Of a DNA stretch of 5,025 bases, positions 1-5,025 are shown piece by piece. Source of the DNA: Marinobacter sp. (GTDB lineage Bacteria; Pseudomonadota; Gammaproteobacteria; Pseudomonadales; Oleiphilaceae); the NCBI GenBank assembly GCA_017643965.1, contig JAEPMM010000269.1, positions 1 through 5,025 of the forward strand. The letters run 5' to 3'. The position numbers were made by a program, and so were the translations under genes. Positions within the stretch are counted from its first letter, which is position 1; each line of letters opens with the position of its first letter. The notes below the pieces were generated by a model that was not told the DNA's origin, ran no database searches, and saw only the letters and a list, made by a program, of their open reading frames with translations.

Positions 1-56
1 ACTTCTCTGCGAACGTTGGTGCCATGGGCTTTTAACTGAAATAGTCGCTCAAGCAT
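1..56 (-). CDS. NCS2-family purine permease, N-terminal fragment (cut by window edge)
   Basis: Only the first 18 codons plus two bases are inside the window. The ATG lies at 56-54 on the minus strand and the peptide begins MLERLFQLKAHGTNVRRE. This matches the very conserved start of the AzgA/PbuG-like NCS2 permeases (typically MLExLFKLKEHGTxVRTE), which lead directly into the first membrane helix. Members of this family are inner-membrane symporters for adenine, guanine or hypoxanthine. A possible ribosome site (GAGG) lies about 12 bases upstream, which is rather far. The call rests on a short N-terminal signature only, so substrate cannot be assigned. The gene follows the TRIC gene on the same strand after a 147-bp gap and may have its own promoter. 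Confidence 0.72.
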   Translation of the reverse strand, partial: MLERLFQLKAHGTNVRRE

Positions 57-203
57 GACGGGTGTCTGCCTCACTGCGTGCTGGGTAGGGTTACGGTTCG
101 GAACTGGATCGGTGAAACTGAATTGGGTGAAACAACGGCAATGTTACCGGCTGAGACGGCTCAGGCCAAGGGATGATTTTTGGTTCATCCTGCGGGTCCG
201 TGC
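57..203 (-). other. Intergenic leader between TRIC gene and NCS2 permease
   Basis: This 147-bp spacer lies between two minus-strand genes. It contains two small hairpins: 171-176 (GGATGA) with 185-190 (TCATCC), loop of 8; and 151-155 (CTGAG) with 160-164 (CTCAG), loop of 4. Neither is followed by a T run on the minus strand, so neither is a canonical intrinsic terminator. Purine permeases are sometimes controlled by riboswitches, but I could not match a purine or xanthine aptamer here. No convincing coding sequence was seen. Confidence 0.4.
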
Positions 204-824
204 TCAGCGCTGTTGGTGGGGGTCCCGCTGCAGGCGGATATCAAAACGGACGGCCAGCATCCGGACAATCACGATAAACAGCAGGCCGACCGTCAGGGCG
301 ATGGTTTCGCTTGCCAATAACCACTGACACACGAAATAGAGCCAGCAACCGGCAAAGGAAATCGAGGCGTAGATCTGGTCTTTGCGGAAAATATAGGGCA
401 CCTCGTTACACAGGGTGTCCCGTAACGCGCCACCGAAGGTACCGGTCATCACCCCGAGGAGGGAGGCGATGAACCAGGAGTGCCCGAGATCCAGGGCCAG
501 CTGCGCCCCGAGTATCGAGAAAATGCCCAGCCCGATGGCATCCGGGAACACGATCCCGGACTCACGAATCCGCTCTGCCCGACGCCAATAGCTGAACACG
601 ATCGCGATGGCGAGAATCAGGATCGGCTGCTCCTGGTGTTTGATCCAGTACAGCGGATGGTTGTCCATCATCAGGTCCCGCAGGGTACCGCCACCGAGTG
701 CGGTAATGAATCCGATGGTAAACACACCCACAGGATCCATATTCTTGGAGCGAGCAACGATCATTCCTGAAACGGCGAATGCAACGATGCCAATCATTTC
801 AAGAAGATAGATTATGTCGAACAT
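204..824 (-). CDS. TRIC/UPF0126 (YicG-type) membrane protein, probable cation channel
   Basis: The product is 206 aa, the usual family length. It is a highly hydrophobic integral membrane protein of the prokaryotic TRIC family; characterised homologues are trimeric monovalent-cation (K+) channels of the inner membrane. The family hallmark is an internal duplication of three-helix units with a GG-x2-RD signature. Both copies are visible: ALGGGTLRDLMM at residues 42-53 and GTFGGALRDTL at 128-138, each followed by a short polar stretch. About seven hydrophobic segments can be traced: roughly 4-24, 31-48, 66-79, 92-112, 117-133, 150-167 and 173-191. I chose the ATG at 824 because MFDIIYLLEMIGIVAFAVSG starts exactly at the first helix and is preceded by AGGG about 8 bases upstream. 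An in-frame start at 998 would add 58 polar residues unlike the family and overlap the BLUF start. The gene is divergent from BLUF. Physiological role in bacteria is poorly known. Confidence 0.88.
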   Translation of the reverse strand: MFDIIYLLEMIGIVAFAVSGMIVARSKNMDPVGVFTIGFITALGGGTLRDLMMDNHPLYWIKHQEQPILILAIAIVFSYWRRAERIRESGIVFPDAIGLGIFSILGAQLALDLGHSWFIASLLGVMTGTFGGALRDTLCNEVPYIFRKDQIYASISFAGCWLYFVCQWLLASETIALTVGLLFIVIVRMLAVRFDIRLQRDPHQQR

Positions 825-996
825 AGCAGACCCTGAAAGGCGGGAAACAGTGGCGGACCGGCCGGTTTGAGTGCGCGCAGGATAGCTTAAATTGCCAGTG
901 GATTCATCCCCGGTTCTCGGCCGTGGGTGATCCCTGAGCCGGTTGCAAACGTATTTCAGGTTCACCTTACCGATTGCCAGTGGTACGGAGCCCGAC
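825..996. promoter_or_regulatory. Divergent promoter region between TRIC and BLUF genes
   Basis: These 172 bp separate two genes that start in opposite directions, so promoters for both must lie here or overlap the gene ends. On the minus strand a plausible -10 (TATCCT, complement of 879-884) would give a leader of about 45 bases for the TRIC gene, but its -35 is poor. On the plus strand TTGCAA at 943-948 is a weak -35 candidate for BLUF, with no good -10 at 17 bases. An 11-bp direct repeat (ATTGCCAGTGG) occurs at 891-901 and 973-983. The BLUF ribosome site GGAG is at 987-990. Exact promoters are uncertain; the divergent arrangement itself is clear. Confidence 0.5.
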
Positions 997-1563
997 ATGC
1001 CATTGATGCGCTTGGCCTACGCCAGTGAAGCCACGTTTGAAGCCCAACCCGTGGAAAAAGGGGTTGAGCCCCACGTTGCGCGAATTCTGATGGCCTCCCG
1101 GCGTAACAACGGCAAAAGCCAGTTGGTGGGCGGCCTGTATTACGGCGACGATCATTTCTTCCAGTATCTGGAGGGCGAAGAGGACGAGCTACGCCGGACC
1201 TACGAGCGCATCGCCCGCGATGACCGGCACCGCAACGTCCGCACGCTTCTCGAGGAACCCCTGGCGGAACGCACCTTCACCAACTGGTCAATGAAATACG
1301 TGCCCACCTCGACCGACGTCCGGCGTCTTCTGGGGAAGCATGGTATGCAGCGTTTCAACCCGACCGATTTTTCACGGGAGCAGTGTGAAGAGATGATCGA
1401 GCTGATCCGCCGGTCGAGCCAGGATCAGAAACTGGTCAACCACGATGGCCCCGTCCGGGCACAGGCAACGCCCGGGGCACTCTCGCCGGTCATCCGTACC
1501 GGCCTGATCGTGGCGGCTGTCTGCCTGGTCGGCGCGTTGGTGTTTGCCGCCACCCTGTTGTGA
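997..1563 (+). CDS. BLUF-domain blue-light sensor with C-terminal membrane anchor
   Basis: The product is 188 aa. Residues 4-102 form a BLUF domain (sensor of blue light using FAD). Aligned with AppA, the photochemical residues are all present: Tyr8 (AppA Y21), Asn38 (N45), Gln56 in FFQYLEGE (Q63), Trp97 and Met99 in NWSMKY (W104, M106). Other family hallmarks are RRNN (35-38), LVGGLYYGDDHFFQ (43-56) and RIARDDRHRNVR (71-82). The loop after Tyr8 is about six residues longer than in AppA. No EAL, GGDEF or cyclase output domain follows. A polar linker (103-162) leads to a hydrophobic stretch at about 165-188 (GLIVAAVCLVGALVFAATLL) that ends the protein, suggesting a tail-anchored inner-membrane protein with a cytoplasmic sensor. 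The ATG at 997 is chosen because GGAG lies six bases upstream and it starts just before the first beta strand; ATG at 1006 is the alternative, and an upstream in-frame ATG at 943 is less likely. Partner and output are unknown. Confidence 0.93.
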   Translation: MPLMRLAYASEATFEAQPVEKGVEPHVARILMASRRNNGKSQLVGGLYYGDDHFFQYLEGEEDELRRTYERIARDDRHRNVRTLLEEPLAERTFTNWSMKYVPTSTDVRRLLGKHGMQRFNPTDFSREQCEEMIELIRRSSQDQKLVNHDGPVRAQATPGALSPVIRTGLIVAAVCLVGALVFAATLL

Positions 1564-1704
1564 CAGTCTGTGACAGTGGCTCTCTATAAACGTGGCTAAT
1601 ACGGCGGGATAAGACATCTTTATTTGCTTCATGCAGTGACTCTGTTTAGCTTGATGGGCATCAGGCAGGGCATTTCCGTATGCCAACAACCATGGAGTCA
1701 TTGA
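1564..1704 (+). other. Intergenic spacer upstream of quinone oxidoreductase
   Basis: This 141-bp gap separates two plus-strand genes. It starts with a 9-bp direct repeat, TGTGACAGT at 1559-1567 and 1569-1577, which overlaps the BLUF stop codon. A TATAAA at 1585-1590 has no acceptable -35 at 16-18 bases, and TTGCTT at 1624-1629 with TAGCTT at 1647-1652 is only a weak promoter match. No intrinsic terminator was found for BLUF. A clear GGAG ribosome site for the next gene is at 1694-1697. The spacer is long enough to hold a separate promoter. Confidence 0.4.
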
Positions 1705-2682
1705 ATGAAAGCCATCCTCTGCAAGGAGTACGGTCCGGCTGAAAAGCTGGTGATCGAAGACATCGACAGCCCTGTGGTCAAGGGCTACGGTGTAAAAATC
1801 CGCGTCAAAGCCGCGGGCCTCAACTTCCCCGATACCCTCATCATCGAGAACAAATACCAGCTCAAGCCGGCACTGCCGTTTTCACCCGGCGGCGAAATGG
1901 CCGGCGAGGTCCTTGAAGTGGGTGAGAAGGTGACCCGCTTCAAGCCCGGTGACCGGGTGGCTGGGCTAACCGGCTATGGTGCCTTCGCCGAGGAAATCGT
2001 CGCGCCGGAGCAGAACCTGTTACCCATACCCGACGCCATGCCGGACGAAAAGGCTGCAGCTTTCTCCATGGTCTACGGCACCTCCTACTACGCCTTGAAA
2101 CAGCGCGCCAACATCCAGCCCGGCGAAACCCTGCTGGTACTCGGTGCCAGCGGTGGTGTGGGCCTGGCCACGGTTGAACTGGGCAAGGCCATGGGCGCCC
2201 ACGTGATTGCCGCAGCCAGTTCCGCGGAAAAGCTGGCGGTGGCAAAAGCGGCAGGCGCTGACGACCTGATCAACTACACCGAGGAACCCCTGAAAGAGGC
2301 GGTGAAAAAGCTCACCAAGAGCAAGGGCGTGGATGTGGTTTACGATCCAGTCGGCGGTGAGTTCACCGAACAGGCCCTGCGCGCCATGGCCTGGAACGGC
2401 CGCCACCTGATCATCGGCTTCGCCGCCGGCGACATCCCCAAGATTCCCGCCAACCTGACGCTGCTGAAAGGCTGTTCCGTGGTCGGTGTGTTCTGGGGCA
2501 GCTTCACCCAGCGCGAGCCGCAGACCAGCGCCCAGAACAGGATGGAGCTGATGAAACTCTACGCCGACGGCAAGATCGATCCGAAGATCAGCGAAGTGTT
2601 CGAATTCGAGGACTATGCCAAGGCTCTGGGTGCACTGACCGAACGCCGTGCTACCGGGAAGGTGGTGCTTAAGGTCGGCTAG
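1705..2682 (+). CDS. Zinc-independent NADPH:quinone oxidoreductase (MDR superfamily)
   Basis: The product is 325 aa, the normal length for QOR-type medium-chain dehydrogenase/reductases. The N-terminal GroES-like catalytic domain covers about 1-120 and includes the family pattern KAAGLNFPDTLI (35-46) and PGGEMAGEV (61-69). The Rossmann NAD(P)H-binding domain follows, with the glycine motif GASGGVG at 147-153 and a conserved AGADDLINY segment at 183-191. The cysteine and histidine ligands of the catalytic and structural zinc sites of alcohol dehydrogenases are absent, which places it among the zinc-free quinone or enone reductases. Such enzymes reduce quinones or activated alkenes with NADPH in the cytoplasm. 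The start is supported by GGAG seven bases upstream of the ATG. It converges with the acyl-CoA synthetase gene. The true substrate cannot be told from sequence; an enoyl or acryloyl thioester reductase is an alternative. Confidence 0.9.
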   Translation: MKAILCKEYGPAEKLVIEDIDSPVVKGYGVKIRVKAAGLNFPDTLIIENKYQLKPALPFSPGGEMAGEVLEVGEKVTRFKPGDRVAGLTGYGAFAEEIVAPEQNLLPIPDAMPDEKAAAFSMVYGTSYYALKQRANIQPGETLLVLGASGGVGLATVELGKAMGAHVIAAASSAEKLAVAKAAGADDLINYTEEPLKEAVKKLTKSKGVDVVYDPVGGEFTEQALRAMAWNGRHLIIGFAAGDIPKIPANLTLLKGCSVVGVFWGSFTQREPQTSAQNRMELMKLYADGKIDPKISEVFEFEDYAKALGALTERRATGKVVLKVG

Positions 2683-2727
2683 GGTCAAAGCTTGGGATTT
2701 TGGTCGGATATAACTGAACTGTCCGAA

Positions 2728-2837
2728 TGCGCTGGTGGGCGCCCCCTCCCAAAAATTTCGGAGGCCATGGATGGCCGGAGAGAAGCGCACACGGACGTGC
2801 TTGTAGCGGTTTTTGGGAGGGGGCGCCCATCAGTGCA
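2728..2837. repeat. Long inverted repeat between convergent genes, probable dispersed intergenic element / bidirectional terminator
   Basis: Arms 2736-2755 and 2810-2829 are perfect 20-bp reverse complements (TGGGCGCCCCCTCCCAAAAA and its complement). The pairing extends outward to 2728 and 2837, giving 26 of 28 matching positions, with both differences being G-T pairs. The 54-base interior carries two further small palindromes: GGCCAT/ATGGCC at 2763-2776 and GCAC/GTGC at 2787-2800. The element sits between two genes that end facing each other, where termination from both sides is expected. It is not a textbook intrinsic terminator, because the T run lies on the loop side of the long stem; however, each inner hairpin is followed by a run of five T on one strand (2810-2814 on plus; complement of 2751-2755 on minus). 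The modular look resembles repeated intergenic elements of Marinobacter and pseudomonads, from memory only. Confidence 0.75.
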
Positions 2838-2858
2838 GCCCCTTTCAACAAGCAGGCT

Positions 2859-2880
2859 GGGGCCCAGAAAATCAGGCCCC
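2859..2880 (-). terminator. Weak GC hairpin just downstream of the acyl-CoA synthetase stop
   Basis: Six perfect pairs, GGGGCC at 2859-2864 with GGCCCC at 2875-2880, enclose a 10-base loop. On the minus strand the hairpin starts 7 bases after the stop codon of the acyl-CoA synthetase gene. No T run follows it directly, so it may only stabilise the 3' end, with the larger repeat at 2728-2837 doing the termination. Confidence 0.3.
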
Positions 2881-2887
2881 TCCAAGG

Positions 2888-4717
2888 TCAGAAGCTTACC
2901 TTCCCCGCATCAATCTCGGATACCAGCTTCTTATCCAGCTTGGTGTACCCATCGGTGCGTGGCAGCCAGGCATATACCTCCTCGCCGGTTTTGCCGAGGG
3001 AATAGCCGGCTTTCTGGATATCCACCTTGCGGTACTTGAAGGTGCCGGTTTTCTCGATGGCCTGCGTCACGCGGACGAACACCGGAATGGCGTAAGCCGG
3101 CAGGTTTTCCTTCAGGTAGGCGAACAGCCTGTTGATGTCGAATTCGCTGCCGTTGCTCTGGGGCACCAGCGTCACCATACCGGCCTTGCCGTTGGTTTTG
3201 GGGATTTCCACGCCGTAGACGATGGCCTCTTCCACCATGCCGGAGCCGTCGAGAATGTTCTCCACCTCGGTGGTTGAGACGTTCTCGCCTTTCCAGCGGA
3301 AGGTATCCCCCATGCGATCCACGAACTGCAGGTGGCCGCAGCCGATCTCCTTGAGCACATCGCCGGTGTTGAACCAGGCATCGCCTTTCTTGAAGGCGTC
3401 GCGGAGGATGGATTTCTCGGTGGCGTCTTTCTGGGTGTACGCCTCGAAGGACCATTTTTTGGTGATCTCGCCGATCAGCAGCCCAGGCTCGCCCTTGCGG
3501 ACGGTTTCCATGTAGCCCTTGTTGTTACGGATCGGGTCGCGGGTGCCGTCGTGGAATTTGACCAGCTTGTACGGGGCGGTGGAGAAGCCCACGGTGTTGT
3601 CCATGTTGAAGAAGTTGGAGAAGCCGATATTGCCCTCACTGGAGGCGTAGAGTTCCGCCACGGTTTCGATGCCGAAACGTTGCTTGAACTCCTTCCAGAT
3701 GGACGGCCGCAGGCCGTTGCCGATCATCTTGGTCAGGTTGTGGTTGCGGTCCTGCGCGCTGGCCGGCTGGTTCAGCAGGTAACGGCAGAGTTCACCCACG
3801 TAGCCGAAGGTGGTGGCCTTGTAGCGGCGCACATCGTCCCAGAAGGCGCTGGCGGAGAACTTGCGGCGCAGGGCGATGGACGAGCCGCCGGCCAGCACCG
3901 AGCCCCAGCACACCAGCAGGGCAGTGCCGTGGTACAACGGCAGCGTGCAGTAGAGAACGTCTTCCGGTTCCATGGCCAGCGACATCAACCCGAAGACGCC
4001 GTAGGCTTTCACGAACTTGCGATGGCTGCCGGGTGCGGCCTTGGGCAGGCCGGTGGTGCCGGAGGTGAACAGATAGATGGCGGTGTCACCCATTCTGGGC
4101 GGGTTGCTCAGTACCGGGTTGGTGCCACTGTAGGCACTCACTTTCTCCGCCATGTTGACGTAGCCTTCTGGCGCATCGCCGAACATGCTCTGGGTATTGG
4201 CGTCCGCCAGGTACAGGAAGGGGGTGCCGTGGCGGGTCTGCAGGTCGTCTTTCACCGCGTCAAACGGCTCGGTCAGTTCCTCGCCGACCACCACCATGCG
4301 CGGCTTGATCAGGTTGACGCTGTGCTCCAGCACCTTGCCTTTCTGGGAGGTGTTGAGCATGGCGCAGGACACGCCAATCTTGGCGGCGCCGGCCACTACG
4401 GCCAGCAACTCCGGGCGGTTTTCCAGGAAAACCGCAATGGCGTCGCCCTTGACCAGCCCCTGGGCCAGCAGGAAATTGGCGATACGGTTGGCCCAGTTAT
4501 TGAACTCGGACCAGCTGATGCTGCGGTCTTCGTAGGCAATGGCCGGGCGGGACGGGTATTTCTCGGCGTTGCGCTCCACCAGAACGCCGAGGGTCAGCTC
4601 CTTGTTCTCGTTTTTGACCGAATAGTAATAGTAGCCCTTGGCGATGGCCGGGAAACGGCGAACAATGCCGGGAATGCTGCGGACGATGTCACGGGCTGAA
4701 ACGTTGTCTTGACTCAT
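2888..4717 (-). CDS. Long-chain acyl-CoA synthetase, FATP/VLACS type
   Basis: The product is 609 aa and belongs to the ANL adenylating superfamily. It would activate long- or very-long-chain fatty acids to acyl-CoA through an acyl-adenylate, using ATP and CoA. Motifs run in the expected order: the ATP phosphate loop FTSGTTGLPKAA at 217-228; YASSEGN at 357-363, which is the FATP-type version of the usual YGxTE; FNTGD at 449-453, whose Asp should bind ribose; DRMGDTFRWKGENVSTTEVE at 467-486, the diagnostic FATP/VLACS hinge block; and TGTFKYRK at 557-564, with Lys561 the likely catalytic lysine. This subfamily (related to mammalian SLC27A and mycobacterial FadD6) differs from classic E. coli FadD. 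The short hydrophobic N-terminus is not a clear signal peptide. The start ATG at 4717 has only a weak Shine-Dalgarno (ACGGA, about 8 bases upstream). It lies 67 bp after an SDR gene on the same strand, suggesting an operon for lipid or isoprenoid acid metabolism. The exact substrate is unknown. Confidence 0.93.
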   Translation of the reverse strand: MSQDNVSARDIVRSIPGIVRRFPAIAKGYYYYSVKNENKELTLGVLVERNAEKYPSRPAIAYEDRSISWSEFNNWANRIANFLLAQGLVKGDAIAVFLENRPELLAVVAGAAKIGVSCAMLNTSQKGKVLEHSVNLIKPRMVVVGEELTEPFDAVKDDLQTRHGTPFLYLADANTQSMFGDAPEGYVNMAEKVSAYSGTNPVLSNPPRMGDTAIYLFTSGTTGLPKAAPGSHRKFVKAYGVFGLMSLAMEPEDVLYCTLPLYHGTALLVCWGSVLAGGSSIALRRKFSASAFWDDVRRYKATTFGYVGELCRYLLNQPASAQDRNHNLTKMIGNGLRPSIWKEFKQRFGIETVAELYASSEGNIGFSNFFNMDNTVGFSTAPYKLVKFHDGTRDPIRNNKGYMETVRKGEPGLLIGEITKKWSFEAYTQKDATEKSILRDAFKKGDAWFNTGDVLKEIGCGHLQFVDRMGDTFRWKGENVSTTEVENILDGSGMVEEAIVYGVEIPKTNGKAGMVTLVPQSNGSEFDINRLFAYLKENLPAYAIPVFVRVTQAIEKTGTFKYRKVDIQKAGYSLGKTGEEVYAWLPRTDGYTKLDKKLVSEIDAGKVSF

Positions 4718-4757
4718 GGTGCTATCCGTAAGGGTGTTGAATTGTGGTCTTGTTATC

Positions 4758-4785
4758 GCCCCGGGACACCATCTGCCGCCGGGGC
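4758..4785 (-). other. GC-rich hairpin in the SDR/acyl-CoA synthetase gap
   Basis: GCCCCGG at 4758-4764 pairs perfectly with CCGGGGC at 4779-4785 around a 14-base loop. On the minus strand its first base is the last base of the SDR stop codon. No T run follows (the next bases read GATAACAAG), so it is more likely a weak attenuator or an mRNA processing or stability element inside an operon than a full terminator. Confidence 0.4.
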
Positions 4786-5025
4786 TAATCCAGGAACAGA
4801 TCCCGCAGCAGCGGCTTGTCGCCGGCCGCGTACCGGTACTGCTCGAAATCGGTCACGCCGTCCTCTCTCAGGACGTCTTCGTCAATCAGTGCCTGGCCGG
4901 TCAGGTTAGTGCCGGGCCGGCTGAGAACACTGACGGCGGCATCGGCCATGATCTCGGGCTTGCGACCCTGGGCCATCATCTGTGGGCCACCCACTTCGAA
5001 CTCGATGGCGGCCGTGGCAATCAGG
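4785..5025 (-). CDS. Short-chain dehydrogenase/reductase, C-terminal fragment (cut by window edge)
   Basis: The last 79 codons are visible, ending with a TAG at 4787-4785; the gene continues past the right edge. The peptide starts LIATAAIEFEVGGPQMM and runs on through KPEIMADAAVSVLSR (about 22-36), TGQALIDEDVLREDGVTDFEQY (about 42-63) and ends DLFLD. The pattern of PEIMADAA, a TG-x4-IDE-x-VLR strand and VTDF-x-QY is typical of the C-terminal end of HSDL2-like and citronellol-dehydrogenase-like SDRs, roughly 270-300 aa long. The Rossmann TGxxxGIG motif and the YxxxK catalytic pair lie outside the window. A GTG at 4994 could be misread as a start, but the frame is open through the edge and the upstream residues fit the family. 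It is probably the upstream gene of an operon with the acyl-CoA synthetase. Confidence 0.82.
   Translation of the reverse strand, partial: LIATAAIEFEVGGPQMMAQGRKPEIMADAAVSVLSRPGTNLTGQALIDEDVLREDGVTDFEQYRYAAGDKPLLRDLFLD

Noticed and set aside
55..327. A 90-codon open frame on the plus strand overlapping the permease start, leader and TRIC 3' end
   Set aside because: It is rich in Arg, Trp and Cys, has no recognisable domain, and overlaps two better-supported minus-strand genes.
825..998. N-terminal extension of the TRIC gene to an in-frame start at 998
   Set aside because: The extra 58 residues are polar and unlike the family, and they would cover the divergent promoter region and the BLUF start; the ATG at 824 has a ribosome site and starts at the first helix.
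1585..1652. Sigma-70-like promoter for the quinone oxidoreductase (TATAAA at 1585, or TTGCTT/TAGCTT at 1624-1652)
   Set aside because: The first has no -35 at proper spacing and the second matches only about half of the consensus in each box, so neither is annotated as a promoter.
2020..2790. A 256-codon open frame on the minus strand opposite the quinone oxidoreductase
   Set aside because: It is antisense to a well-supported MDR gene, runs into the inverted repeat, and has shadow-like composition.
2685..3039. Several short open frames running through the inverted repeat on both strands
   Set aside because: They arise because the palindrome has few stop codons; none has a family match or convincing ribosome site.
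3332..4699. A 455-codon open frame on the plus strand opposite the acyl-CoA synthetase
   Set aside because: It lies wholly antisense to a gene with clear ANL motifs; its composition (rich in Gly, Ala, Val, His, Gln) is that of a reverse-strand shadow of a GC-rich coding region, and it matches no family I know.

Overview
The window looks like ordinary chromosomal DNA from a moderately GC-rich marine gammaproteobacterium. The nature of the genes suggests Marinobacter or a close relative. That placement is inferred from recognisable protein families and general sequence style; no search was run.

Layout, left to right. (1) Positions 1-56, minus strand: the first 18 codons of a purine-type NCS2 permease that runs off the left edge. 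(2) 57-203: a 147-bp leader or spacer with two small hairpins. (3) 204-824, minus: a complete TRIC/UPF0126 (YicG-type) membrane protein, probably a cation channel. (4) 825-996: a divergent promoter region holding an 11-bp direct repeat. (5) 997-1563, plus: a BLUF blue-light (FAD) sensor with all key flavin-site residues and a C-terminal membrane anchor. (6) 1564-1704: a spacer opening with a 9-bp repeat at 10-bp period. (7) 1705-2682, plus: a zinc-independent NADPH:quinone oxidoreductase of the MDR superfamily. (8) 2683-2887: a convergent intergenic region dominated by a long inverted repeat of about 110 bp, probably a dispersed intergenic element. (9) 2888-4717, minus: a FATP/VLACS-type long-chain acyl-CoA synthetase. 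(10) 4718-4784: a short gap with a GC-rich hairpin. (11) 4785-5025, minus: the C-terminal 79 residues of a short-chain dehydrogenase that runs off the right edge.

The SDR and the acyl-CoA synthetase are probably co-transcribed (67-bp gap, same strand) and together suggest oxidation and activation of fatty or isoprenoid-type lipids. The BLUF gene and the TRIC gene share a divergent control region, but no functional link is proven. I see no mobile element, CRISPR array, tRNA or rRNA. There is no clear sign of an undescribed multi-gene system. The two items most worth a second look are the long palindromic repeat at 2728-2837 and the membrane-anchored BLUF protein.
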